A DNA stretch of 64,000 nucleotides from Adiantum capillus-veneris (GCA_014529385.2 CM043964.1:2274997-2338996), one strand, 5' to 3'. Numbered from the stretch's first letter, positions 11,836 to 23,327 are shown. Notes: generated from the letters alone by a model not told the origin. Numbers and translations: made by a program.

Positions 11836-12324
11836 GAAGAAGCCCAAGTAGAAGCAAAAGAACTCATTGCAAAAAGAAGGCTTCTACGACAACAACAACA
11901 AAAATGTGGATCACAGTTGCGGATAAATGCCATTTGACTAACGAATTCTGATGAAGACACAGTGGAGCCAATAATTGCAGTCAAAGTGGGTAGCAATCAA
12001 GTTGAATTGACGGCATTGCTTGATTCTGGAGCTCAAGCAAATTTGATCTCTTATGGATTATACAAACAGCTCAAGATCAAAGGTCAACTACATCCTGCTC
12101 CACAAGTGCTGGAAAGTAGTACATCACATTCGCTAAAAACATTGGGCTGGATTATATTGCATGTTCAAATACATCAATATATTTACCCACACAAGTTTTA
12201 TGTGGTTGAGGATGAAAGCACAAAAAATACCATGTTGTTGGGACAACCTTGGCAAAAAGAGTATAATGTGCAGCTAGATTGGAATGCAAATGCAGTCAAG
12301 ATTCAGCATGTACAAGAACAATAG
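11836..12324 (+). pseudogene. G1: retropepsin-like domain downstream of integrase (AP2)
   Basis: It is in the same frame as integrase beyond two stops. A Gln-rich linker precedes EPIIAVKVGSNQVE, then ALLDSGAQANLISYG (catalytic Asp loop), a hydrophobic strand (LGWIILHVQI) and MLLGQPW, the second conserved retropepsin motif, then QLDW. Both halves of a retropepsin fold are therefore recognisable. Known Ty3 polyproteins have protease before RT. A role in processing the tail or the polyprotein end is inference. Confidence 0.8.
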
Positions 12325-12491
12325 GTGATATCCTTTGCTCAGCAACCCCGGAATAATCAGCTGCCAGCAATGCAATCATTGGACAAAGAACCAAAAGTAT
12401 GGGTGCCACTCAAGAACAACATGGCGAACAAACAAGGAACTGCCAACCATGTTCACTACAAGTATAAAAAGTCACCAACCGCAGTGAAGAT
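12325..12491 (+). pseudogene. G1: start of WxPK tail, cut by G2
   Basis: Following a TAG after AP2, the frame encodes EPKVWVPLKNNM and KYKKSPTAVK. It is broken at 12491 by the G2 insertion and resumes at 51813 (QVWVRRDRSDMADK), matching the continuous G2 tail. Function unknown. Confidence 0.65.
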
Positions 12492-12690
12492 TGTTGTCGT
12501 GCAGAAACACTGCTCGCAGATGCTAATACAATGAAACACTGTATACTTGTTCACTACAAGTATAAAAAGTCACCAACCGCAGTGAAGAGTGTTGCCGTGC
12601 AGAAACACTGTATACTTGTTCACTACAAGTATAAAAATTCACCAACCGCAGTGAAGAGTGCTGTCATGCAGAAACACTGCTCGCAGATGC
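12451..12690. repeat. Triplicated G1/G2-LTR junction
   Basis: Three units begin with GTTCACTACAAG at 12451, 12549 and 12618. Each contains G1 tail sequence followed by the start of the G2 LTR. The second and third show AAGAG at the host-LTR border, matching the right target duplication, while the first has AAGAT. Each joins host to LTR, so the duplication happened after G2 inserted. Confidence 0.85.
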
Positions 12691-13558
12691 TAATACAATG
12701 AGAACCAAGACAACAACAAGTTGTCAACCTAGGACGAAGTTGATCCGCACGCGCATGGAAACAAATAGTTGATTGTCACTCAACTATTCGACCTTCTCTA
12801 GACAATCACTACCATAGGAAATCATTCTAAAGCACTCTAATCATACTGAACTGCAATCTTTCCTACAACACTTCCGTTCATCGAAACATGGTCAAACATT
12901 GTCGATTTGTCACGAAACTCAAGGATCATACTCTACGTACCTAGAGGACACTTCCCTGAAGTTTCTAACCTAATCCACAACCTGTAAACATATGGTGCAG
13001 AAATCGCGTATAAAGACACGCCGAAATTTACAGGTCGTCGAATCTGGAAATGTTTAGTCCTAAAGTGTAGTTCTACTCGCCGTGAACACAATGACATAAA
13101 GCAATCACAAAACGGACACACGGATAGAGAGAAAACTCACTCGAAAGCTCACGGAAGAGCTCTTTGCGAAGAGACTGAAACCGCTCAAGCTTGGCGTCGA
13201 AGCGTAGCTCTCGCCGTTGCTAACATGATGGCATAGTCACTTCCACAATGTAGTAGTCATAGCATGAAAGGGGAAGGGAAGAAGACCTCTCTCACTCTCA
13301 CACACAGTACACAGTCACCGTACGTTCAGATAAACCCCCAAAAATGATTAAAAAAAAGACCCTTAGGTTTACAAAAGATTGGCTTTTATACCTCAGCCTT
13401 GGAGGTGTCATCTCATCAGGGGTGTTGTTGAGTAGCGAATACAATGACATATGTTCCGAAAATTATCTGGAGCCTGAAGAATAAATTACATTTAAGCTCA
13501 TCGTGTGAATAGTACAAGAAAAATGGGATTTCGGATGCGATTGATTTGCAGGTCAACA
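12659..13558 (-). repeat. G2: 3' LTR (900 bp)
   Basis: On the minus strand it begins TGTTGACCTGC and ends with CA at 12659. It aligns along its length with 50886-51807. It contains a half copy of the palindrome core (CGCGTATAAAG near 13007). Target duplication AAGAG lies at 12654-12658. Confidence 0.9.
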
Positions 13559-13573
13559 CTCCCCCCTTCCGCG
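13559..13573 (-). promoter_or_regulatory. G2: 3' polypurine tract
   Basis: On the minus strand the tract reads CGCGGAAGGGGGGAG directly before the LTR. It sets the element's orientation together with the primer site at the other end. Confidence 0.85.
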
Positions 13574-13599
13574 TTTAGGTCGTCCGTGACATGATCTTT

Positions 13600-16500
13600 G
13601 TCTGCTTGACTTGCCGCCTGGGCCATCTTCTTATGCCCGCTGCTAATGGAAGCCTGGTGGCTTTATCAATTTGAGATAGGATTCATATCTTACATTCCCC
13701 AGAGTGATAGTAGGGCCATAGATCTTGCTGTCGTAAGTGAAAAATCCTGTTTAAAATGCCTCTTCGAATGCCTGCATATGATAGCTCGGCAAAAACATAA
13801 CTCTCTGATAGAGTAGATGCAACACTTCAGGTGATGGCTGCTTTGAGAGGTCGTAGACCATCTTGGCGAATGTGTCGCCCGTTCATAGTAGACTTGAGTC
13901 AGTAGGTTTGGACGGCGCGAACACTTCAAGATAGGCCTAGGTCTTGAATGATGCACGCTAGGTCAGGAGAGCCAGTGAATATCCTAATGGCGCCCTTTAG
14001 GGTTTTCACCATATAGGCTGCACTTATTCTCTCTCCTGTACTAGGTGGTGGCAATGATGGGTAATTTAGCCATGTTGCGTGTGTTCTCAATAATCTGAGA
14101 TGATTGGCCCATAATCTGACACATGGCACTGGGCAGTAGGCACAATCATCCCTTATAGCCTTAGGTGCTTCCACCACATTCTTCAAATATGCCGGATATT
14201 TTATGAGCAAGGCTTTTCTCCATTTGGGTTGAGAATCTACAATTCTTTTCACATCTGCATTGATTTGTAATCTCCTTCGTATATGGCTACTGTTCTTTCG
14301 GCTTGAATTCTCTTTTTGGTTTCTTCGACTTTGTATTTTAAAAGAGGATATGGAAGTGTTGGCTGGCCTCCTCTTCAGCTGTTAGAGCCTGTTCCTTTTC
14401 CTCTTTCTGCTGCATCTCTTCCTCAATAGGCTTAGGGTCTTCAGCCCCTTCTGGTATTTGCATGTGCTCTGTCTGAGCACTCACCTCTGTCTCCCGCGTG
14501 CTCGGTCCTGGTTGGAGCTCTTTCAGTTGTCTTTGTACATCTAATTCCCTTTGAGTAGCTGTAGCTGCATTGTCGACCAGCAATTCTTGAAGCTCCACGA
14601 GTTGTTGGCTTTTAGCTTCTCTTCTTCTCTTAAAAAATCTTCAGCTAAAAGAGTCCTTTGTCGTTGCTCAGACTTAAGAGAATGCTGTATTCCTTTGATT
14701 TGCTCTTCGAGGGCCTGCACTTCTATACCGCTGTCTTCCGGTCGGCCTCTTGCTGCCCTTGGAGTTGCCCGTAGCCGTTCGAATTTTGTGTCTTGAAGTT
14801 CCAATTTGGCTTTCAGCTCCATGATCTCATCTCTAGCGGCTTCTAACTCATCTTCCACCTTTTATTTTTCAAACGTGACACTTTGGACCTCATTGGAGGC
14901 CTCTGCCATCTGGAGTGTTAGTCCATCTCGTTCCGCTTTAGATTCTTTCAAAATTCTAGATACATCTTCAAGTTCATGCTCTGCATCATTTGCTCTTAGT
15001 TTTGCATCTTGAAGGTCTTTAAAGAGATGATCACATTCATCTTGCATGTTCGCTTCTCTTGTTCTGAGCATACTGTTTTCCTCAGCTAGTGGAAGAGACC
15101 CCGTCCTGATTCTGTCCAGAAGTTGGTGTGCGTCTCTTACATCTTTCTCATTATCTTGCAATATGTTCTGTCTAGTAGGCCGATCAATTGGCCCGGAAAA
15201 TGGAACTTGGTACCCCGTGCTCAGCATCACCCCTGATGGAGGAGGCCTATACGGGCACTCCAAGGGTTTTCAAATGTAGTGTTGGGGAATCTGTTCCATT
15301 CTCGGCACTTCAGGTTGCTCTTGAGATTCTTCTCGTGATTTTCTATCCCCCTGTGCTCTTTCCGCAGATTGTGCTGGCGGCTTTTCTTTAATCTTTTCCT
15401 TCCATGGTGGGTGTGGCACCCCGTACACTCCCTCGGCCGCTTCTTCTTCTGAATAGCCTACATTGAGTAGGTCTTCCTCCTTATCCTTTGGTGGTGTCTA
15501 CACCTCTCCCTTCTCTTTTGGTGATCTCTTTGGAGGGGTGATTGAAGGTTGAGGGCTGGGTAAAGGAGAGAGTGGCCTTGGAGAGGGTGATTTCCCACTT
15601 TCCTTCTTTTCTTCTTGGGCATCTTTTGCTTCAGCAGGTATTTCCTTCAATCTCTTCTTTATGTCCTCCACTTCATCTGAAGTGAAAGGCTCTAGATATT
15701 GTTGCTCTATCACTCTTTCCGACTCTTCATATGCTTTAATATAATGATCAAATAGATCTTCGAGTGGTCAGGATGAACTGCCCCCGACTCTTGCTGGATC
15801 TGGCACCCAGTATTCTTCAAAATCTCCCTTCAAGTCTCTTTCGGCTCTAAATTGGTCAATTAGCCGTTCTATCCTTGCCGCTTTTTGGCTAGTGGTCTCC
15901 TTGGGCTTTGGCTCCTTGGTCATAAATGCTTTGCCTTTCTTTCGCGGAGGTTGTTCCGCTTCCTCTTCATGTACTGTTTCTAATATCTTTCGGAATTTGG
16001 TCGCAATTTGAATGGGTGGTGCTACAGGTGGCTCTTCCTCTACATCCTCCTCCTCTCTCAGCCACTCATTCTGTGATGGGTTTGCAGGCCATTTTCCTCT
16101 AGCTCCAATGGCTTCGTATGCTATCTTGGTTAAGACCTCTCCCCCACCGATGTATCTTGGCTTCTTTGTCCCCATTTGTACTATTTGTTCATGAAAATAC
16201 TGTGCATAGTTTACCGCTTTAGGCACATTGCTTCGGATGGCCCATGTCACTGTCGTGGCAACGGCATGTGGTGGTGCCGTATATTTCTGAGGTCTTTTGC
16301 TGCATAAATGGAAATAATGATTGTACAGCTTGCAGATTCTGGCTGCTCTTGGGTCCACCATGTCTTCCCAAGTCTAATTTGGCTTCTTCTTTTGGTGATA
16401 AACTTCTAAAGTTTCTCTTCTTTCCCTGATAGAATTCCCCTCATTGCCCATACTTAGGGCATTTGCTATCACCTATGGTGTAATCATCACCTCGACTTTT

Positions 16501-16883
16501 TGGTTGTCCAAGTCGGTGATCACAGCCTTGCCATCCTTCTAAATTGTGCTTGTGAGCTCATAAACTCTTTGTAGATCCACACCTGCTGGCTCCGTAGTGA
16601 AGAAATTGTGCAAGTCTACCCTTTCCAGCTGAGTTAGCAGAGCTTCTTTGTTTGCATAATCAATGATTTCTCTTGGGTTCATAGGGATATCAAATGTGTT
16701 CCCTTGAGGATCTCTGAAAGTGCCTTGGTATATTGAGATCCCTTCATCCTCAAGTGTTCCGTCATCTATCCATGCTTATACAGGCTTTAGTGATTCTCGA
16801 GGTATGGTGTACGGCTCGGTCTTTGCAATGATGTCCTTCAGGGACATTCTTTTCTTTTTTGCTGGTGATCAGCTTGACTCCAT
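13600..16883 (-). pseudogene. G2: ORF-E, accessory coiled-coil protein, broken
   Basis: A long decayed gene starts near the ATG at 16883 (SPAKKKR, a nuclear-signal-like basic motif). The N-terminal globular part has IYQGTFRDPQGN, VDLHNFF and RVYELTSTI; an intact stretch at 15768-16361 reads RICKLYNHYFHLCSKRP. A Pro-rich linker (near 15500-15600), a long heptad-rich coiled coil (14338-15263) and a C-terminal block (VDSQPKWRKA, TWLNYPSLPP, 13926-14252) follow. G1 has the same domains at 60740-64000. Layout recalls the 'putative plant transposon protein' domain of non-autonomous plant elements, with low certainty. No membrane segment is evident, so not a typical env. Confidence 0.65.
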
Positions 16884-17050
16884 TGATCCTGGTGTACTCA
16901 GAATGTCAAAGTTAGTGAGCCTGTTAAAATCTAGCATAATACCAGCTTCTTGCATCCATATAACTTCAAAATTGAAACACAAGCTATTTAGGGCCTAGGG
17001 GTGCTATGCATGTTGTAAAAAGTGAAAATCATGCCCAGAATAGTGCAATA

Positions 17051-18246
17051 AGACTTTATACGCGTATAAAGTCTATGTGAACAGATGGTGGTGATTTTGA
17101 ATGTGTGCATAGCCCTTGTCTGTTAGGTCACATGTATAGGCCTGGATTCCAATTTGGATGTCATTTGAACAAGTTTTGACCCTTTTTTTTATTTCAGGCT
17201 TTTTGTGGGCGTTCTGTTGAATGACAATCATTAAGAGGATTTCTGAGGATGAAACTTGGTGGGAATTCCTCTGAGATAGGAGCAAAGGCTTGGGATAAGT
17301 GAAGCTTGAGATTGGATGTCAAATTTGGCCTGAGAGACATTATATGCGTATAAAGTCTAAGTTGGAAAATCTCATCTAATTTGATACCATGGATAGACTT
17401 TGGCTAGGATTACACTCCCTTTGCACCAAAACCTGATTTGGGTTAGACATCAGCTACTTTAAACCATGAATCTGAGATCTAGTGTGCTGACCCTTGTGAT
17501 TGGGGTTTGAGTGGTCATGAGGCTATTGAATGTGGTAGAACTTGGGTTCTGAGCTATAACCATTGTGTTACAACCGTGAAATGTGAAAGATGTTAACAAC
17601 TCCTTCAATTTTGCCTCTGTAGTCTTTATACGCGTATAAAGTCTAGATGGTCAAAATGAGGCTGAACTTGATCTGTGAGGTCCCCATGGCATGGTTAGCC
17701 CTTTGATCATTCCAAATTTGACTTTTGAGGTTTTTCAGTGAGGCTGGGGTTCAATCTGTGGTTTTGGCATTCTTTTTTCACTCTTTTTGATCCCACTAGT
17801 CATAAACTTGTTCAAATTGGTCCAAATTGGATATTTGGCATGTATTCATGATATTGGATAAAATGAAAACAAAAAATGATGAGTTTGACCTCCAGAAGAA
17901 GATGAAGTCATTATATGCGTATAAAAGACTACATCTAGATTTTTTTTACTGTTTTCAATGTATTTTGCTATTGATGCATTGTATAGTGCCTCGATCAAGT
18001 TTGGTTGGATTTGGAGCAAGTTTGTTAGTGTTTCGGTTATAGTTTGAGTTTAGGCCTAAACCTTGCGTCTTTTTGGCAAGGTCTTTTTAGATGCTCCAAC
18101 TAGCTCCAAACCCAATCAAACTTGGTAGGTCCTATGCTTAGAGTATGTACTATGGCAGCTTAGAGTATGTACTATGGCAATATGAATCAGTTTGTGATGA
18201 ACTCCTTGTGAAAGTGGTAGTGAGTCTTTATACGCGTATAAAGACT
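17051..18246. repeat. G2: palindrome array, five copies at about 286-bp spacing
   Basis: Copies start at 17051, 17335, 17621, 17907 and 18223. Those at 17051 and 18223 are perfect 24-base palindromes: half-site AGACTTTATACG or AGTCTTTATACG, followed by its reverse complement. The copy at 17621 keeps a 16-base perfect core. Those at 17335 and 17907 have TATGCGTA instead of TACGCGTA. Sequence between copies is weakly similar. The last spacing is longer, partly from a 22-base duplication near 18135-18179. No coding frame is supported here. Confidence 0.9.
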
Positions 18247-18782
18247 ACTATTGCAAAAATGTGATTTTTTGAATCCTGACTTGCATGGTGATTGTGCCCT
18301 AAGCCCTAAATACTTGATTTCAACTTTAAAAGTCATTACTTGAGCATAGAAACTTCCCTTTGCCTTTTCAGTCCTCGAAGTTGTTGCTTGGTCCTTGAGC
18401 CATCTTCCCACCATTATTCCTGCTGAATATCAATTTCCTAGCTTGGGGAAGTGAGTAAGAACCTTTTCGTGTGGTTGTTGCCGCATTTGGGTTCTCCAAC
18501 ACCCCTTTTGGCAATTTGTCGCTCTTAAATCATCTTTTTGATTGGCGATGATAGATAGCCGCTTTTTTGCACTTTTGCTATTGGTTGTGCATTTATGAAT
18601 GCCTCCCCCCCTCCTAGCCGGAGTCCTCCCGGATGACAAGGTATCACCTCGGAGTATGTGCCGTGCATAGGTTGAAAAAGTTGTGCTAATTCTTGGCCGA
18701 TTAATGTGGCCCTATTTTATGCATACTCGGTCAATGCATGGAAAAATTAATGTTGTGCAAGAGAAGGGAATAAGCAAAATGT
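18247..18782 (-). promoter_or_regulatory. G2: spacer with internal polypurine tract at 18601-18621
   Basis: On the minus strand CCGGCTAGGAGGGGGGGAGG follows the tail gene by about 160 bases. The flanks of the tract are conserved with G1 (52541-52560). The remaining 350 bases to the array hold nothing recognisable and do not match 39199-39599, so there is no hidden pair of short LTRs. Confidence 0.65.
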
Positions 18783-19530
18783 TTATTGGCATTCGCCGTC
18801 TAGGTTTCCTGTTTTCTTTGCAAGTAACAGCTGTAGCTCTACTGATCTTTGTTTAATTGTCTTTTTTGTAAAAGGCAATTGCTTTGTCGACACTGTTGAT
18901 AGAGCCGTAGCTGTTTCTATGGAGACGATTGGCTTGGCCGGAATGGCCGTGGGCCGTAAATTCTTTGCCTTCCATTGGTATTTTGTTTCTGCGGATTTTT
19001 GTAGATGTTTTGGTACTTCCTTGGATGCCACTGGTTTGTTGCTGATTGGCATCCACATAAGTCAATTTTCCTTTTTCAAATGCAGTTGTCCGCCTTCCGT
19101 TGTTGCTTGTACTGAAGGGAGTTCCTTTTGCTTTTGTTTTGGTATCCAAATGCGAGTGACATATGGGTTATGGCTAAGCATTTTCTTTGGGATCCATATC
19201 TGTTTTATGCCCTTGGTTTTTGGTTGAACTATCTGCTTCGTTGAAATTCTTTTGTTGCATTGTTGTTTGTCTGCCATGTCATTTCTATCCTTCCGCATCC
19301 ATACTTGTTTCCCTTGTTTTGGTAACCTAGATCTTTGCATTGCGGCCGGTGACTTCGTATGTCTGTAATTAGCATGGTTGGCCTTTACTTGATTGTTGGT
19401 CTCGAGTATCATGTTGTTCTTTGGTGGAATTTTTACTTTTGGCTCTTTTTCCAGTGATTGCATGGCTTGCAGACAGCTGAGTATTCTGGTATTGTTGAGC
19501 AAAGGCTATCACTTGTTGTTCATGTGCATG
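18783..19530 (-). pseudogene. G2: WxPK-repeat tail
   Basis: Overlapping broken frames encode a Lys/Gln-rich protein with KVKIPPKNN, KQVWMRKDRND, KQIWIPKK, RIWIPKQK and MWMPISNK. Its C-terminus (FTKKTIKQRS, ELQLLLAKK) is conserved almost word for word in G1 at about 52270-52330. Conservation of that end in both elements suggests function. I know no family for it; a nucleic-acid-binding or structural role is only a guess. Confidence 0.6.
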
Positions 19531-19870
19531 CTGAATTTTGACTGCCTTTGCATTCCAATCTATCTTCACATTGTACTCTTTTTGCCACGGTTGTCCCAAC
19601 ATCATTGGGTGTTGTGTGCTTTCATCCTCCACCACATAGAATGTGTGTGGGTAAATATATTGATGTATTTGTCACATGCAATATAGTCCATCCCAATGTT
19701 TTCAACGGGTGTGATGTACTACTTTCCAGCACTTGAGGAGTAGGATGAAGTTGACCTGTGGATTTGAGCTGTTGGTATAATCCGTAAGAGATCAAATTTG
19801 CTTGACCTCGAATCAAGCAATGTTATCGATTCAACTTGATTGTTGCCCACTTTGACTGCAATTATTGGCT
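19531..19870 (-). pseudogene. G2: retropepsin-like domain downstream of integrase (AP2)
   Basis: The frame at 19719-20318 runs unbroken from the integrase C-terminal domain through a poly-Gln linker into VEPIIAVKVG and the start of the catalytic loop, showing that integrase and AP2 belong to one polyprotein. A small deletion in the loop near 19803-19816 turns the DSG into DSR and shifts frame. The rest follows: QANLISYG, HPTPQVLESS, then MMLGQPW and KIDW. Confidence 0.8.
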
Positions 19871-19989
19871 CCACTGTGTCTTCATCCAACTTCGTCAGTT
19901 GAATGGCATTGATTCGCAATGGTGCTCCACTTTGTTGTTGTTGTTGTTGTTGCAGAAGTCTTCTTTTTGCAATGCGTTCCTTTGCTTCT

Positions 19990-21720
19990 GCCTGAGCTTC
20001 CTCTCGTACTCGCTGTTTTTCCTTCATTCGTTGTTTTCCTTGATGCATTTGTTGGAGAATCTCGTGTGTGAGTGGTAGATGATATTTCTTCAGTCGACAT
20101 CCACTAATCCAGTTTGGCATTTCTTCACCTGCTAATGTAGCACGCTTGACAGCTCCACTTTGTGATAGATCACTAATCACAAATGGTCCCATCCCTCGCT
20201 TTTTAAGTTTCTTGGCACGTTGCTTCAAAGTATAAACAAGTACGTAATCACCTGTTTTAAATTCTTTAGTGCTCACATGTATGTCAAAAAACTTTTTTTG
20301 TCTTCTCTTTTTTAGCATAGATTGAAGCTACAGCTCTCAAGCGGAGTTCATCTAGCTTTTCAAGATCATCTATTGTTGAAAAGAGCTCATGCCCTGTCCA
20401 TTCTAAGCGTTTTGCTAGTCGTAGAGTTGGAATTAAAAACTCTATGGGTAGTATAGCATTTAGGCCAAACACCATGTTGTACGATGTTGTTCCTATCAAT
20501 GTTTTGTAAGCTACCCTGTATGTCCATAGTGTTGAGTGTAGCTGCTGATCCCAATCTGTTCTTGATTATGACACTATTTTAGTGAGAACCGTGCATAATG
20601 TTTTATTTGTGGCCTCAGCTTGTCCATTGGCCTGTGGATGGTATGGAGCAGATTTCCTATGTATGACCATGAATTCCTCTAGCAGATATTCAATGACTTC
20701 ATTAAGAAATGTGTTCCACGATCACTGAAAATTTCTATTGGCAACTCGTATCGTACAAAAACATTCTCATACCAAAATTGTGCAGTGGTGCGTGCATCTG
20801 CTTTTTGAGTTGCCTTGGCTTCGACCCATTTTGTGAGATAGTCCATAGCCTCAATGATATATTGGGTATGGGTGCAATATGCATGGGGTGAGATAGGTCC
20901 CACAAAATCAATGCCCCATTTTGCAAATGCTCTTGCTCCCATCATTGGCCGTAGTGGCATCTCATCTCTTTTTATTGGCACCTTGGTGCATTGACACGCG
21001 TCACAACACCTTACAAACTCTTCAGCATCCATGTGCAATGTAGGCCACCATATACCTGTGGTTAAGACTATTTTTTCCGTCTTATCGCTTGAAAATGGCC
21101 TCCACTTATTCCGCTATGTGCATGTTCTAGAATCACAGCAGGTATTCGCTTTCACTTGCACATATTCTAATTTGATTGTCCTTTCCTCGCTTATAGAGTT
21201 GGTTCCCAATCAACTGAAAGTCACGAGCTTCCAGTTCTAAAGCTTTTTTCTGTGCTCTTGTGATGTTCTCAGGGAACGTCTTGGTGGTTAAGAAATCAAT
21301 GATATATTGACTCCATGCAGGTGCAATGTTTACCTGAAACAATGTCGCGTGATCCACTGGTCGTTTGGCACGACATATAGTACGATTGGTAACATAAGAA
21401 TGTGAGTCCGCATACATAGTTGGCCAATGAACCCCTAACTGTTTCAGTCTCTGGTGTGTTTTCACTGTTGAACAATGAAATGCACAATCTTGGACATTTT
21501 CTTCTTCAAGGTAGCACTCGAATTCTTTCGGACTTATACATAATCGTAGGATTTGGTCCGATCCTAGATGATACAGCCGTCCTGCTATCAACTGGAAGTT
21601 TTTTGTTTATCGAATTGTTTGTTGTTTGGATCTGTATTCCGTATTATCAAACGCACTTCCAAAGGAAGGAATGCTAACAATTTCCTGAGACCATTTGGGT
21701 ACCATTTCAATATTGAAAAG
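19990..21720 (-). pseudogene. G2: integrase with duplicated zinc-binding region
   Basis: Reading on the minus strand, a first zinc-binding-like unit (LYHLGSDQILRLC, VHWPTMYADSHSYV, ICRAKRP) is followed by a second (WSQYIIDFL, LYKRGKDNQIRIC, CDACQCTK). The core has GIDFVGP, FSDRGTHF and the position of the Glu near 20620, then the basic C-terminal domain (KKRGMGPFVI). The first unit lacks one zinc-binding Cys. Frames break near 20510-20680 and 21040-21130. Confidence 0.8.
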
Positions 21721-22992
21721 CTAAGCATCTGGTATGTCATCATCGACTCCTTCAGGAGCTTCCCCGTTGTGTATCCTTGAAAGATGATCCGCTCGTAGAT
21801 GGGTTTTACCCTTTTTGACCACAACTGTGAATTCAAACTCTAAAAATATAATAAAGCAGCGTACAATTCTCCTTGTATTGCATGGTTTATTTACCAGATA
21901 CAAAAGAGCTTGATGATCTATGAAGAACACAAATTTGTTTGCGAGCAAATAATGCCAAAATTTCTTTACAACATAAATCATTCCTAACCCTTCCCGCTCG
22001 GTGGTTGTGTAGTTCTTTTCTGCACTGTTTAGCTGTCGGCTCACATAGAAAATTGGAAAATCCATTGTTCCGTCTCCAGGTTGAGCTAGCATACTTCCAA
22101 AGGCATATGCAGAAGCATCAATGTGAACATGGAATATCTTTTCCCAATCTGGTGCCTTCAGTACAGGTGCTGATATAAGGTTTTCCTTCAGCTTTTGGAA
22201 TGAAGTTTCACACTCCTCGGTCCAATCGAAATTTACTAGTAAACGATATAGAGGTTGTGGGATAACCGCGTACTTGTATATGAATCTTCGATAATATCCG
22301 CAGTGTCCCATGAAGGATTGCACTTGTTTCGCATTAGTAGGCCTGGGTAGGTCTAAAATGATTTGACTTTGTCTAGGTCAGTTTTAATGCCATTTTTTGA
22401 GACAATGTGTCCTAAGATGCGGCCTTGCTTAGCCATGAATTCACACTTTTCCGGGTTAAGACAGATTCGATATGTCCTGCATTTTTCAAAGACCTTCTGC
22501 AAATGGTCGATATGTTCCTCTCATAGAAGAGAGTGTACACAAAGATCATCCATGTAAATTTCTAAGAATATTCTTAGGTATTTCTTGAATGCGTGAGTCA
22601 TTAACCTTTGGAAGGTAGCTGGGGCATTAGTTAAGCCAAAAGGCATAACTCGATATGCATAAATTCCCCATTCTGTGGAAAATGCTGTTTTGTGTTGATC
22701 CTCCCTTGCTATTGCCAGTTGGTTGTATCCTGAAAACCCATCCAGAAAGGAATAAGCCCGTTTCCCGGCCACCCGCTCAAGTACATGTTCTGTGATTGGC
22801 AAGGGATAATTATCCCTTATGGTGGCTGCATTTACCTTTTTGAGGTTTACACACACTCGCAGTTTGCCATTCGTTTTGGGAACTACCACAATGGGTGACA
22901 CCCAATCTGTATGGTCGATTTCATAGATGAATTCCACTTCCATCAGTTTATCAATCTCTTCTTTGATTTGTTTAGCAAATGTGTCATTATAT
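21721..22992 (-). pseudogene. G2: reverse transcriptase (3' part) and RNase H
   Basis: RT motifs in order: DWVSPIVVVPKTNGK, SFLDGFSGYNQL, MPFGLTNAPATFQRL and YMDDLCVHS with the catalytic Asp pair near 22545. A frame break lies near 22330-22520. RNase H has HIDASAYAFG, TTTEREGLGM and FIDHQALLYL. The RT starts abruptly at 22992 because T is inserted; its missing N-terminal codons are at 33707 onward in the same frame. Confidence 0.85.
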
Positions 22993-23251
22993 TGAGGCGG
23001 TCCGGGGCGGGCAACAAGAAGAGCAACCTCTAGACACCCTTCAAGGCTCCCGTGCTGCTCAATGGGGCTGGGGCACAACACAACACAAACCAAAACAACA
23101 AACCCCCAGCCAAATCCCAACTACACAAGGGGCACCACCTAGTTTAAGAGCGAACTAGGACGCAAAAGAGGAGAATCGTTAGAGCAACCCACAAACAAGC
23201 AAGGAATTTACACTAACCCTAACACCAATGGAACACTCTCACACACTAAAA

Positions 23252-23327
<76 letters not shown>

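Noticed and set aside
12492-12658. G2 LTR starting at 12492
   Set aside because: The stretch is the duplicated junction; starting at 12659 gives an LTR of 900 bp, equal to the other LTR minus its 22-base block, with an exact AAGAG duplication.
13600-16883. ORF-E as an env-like gene
   Set aside because: Position fits, but no signal peptide or membrane segment is visible; the protein is a coiled coil with basic and Pro-rich parts.
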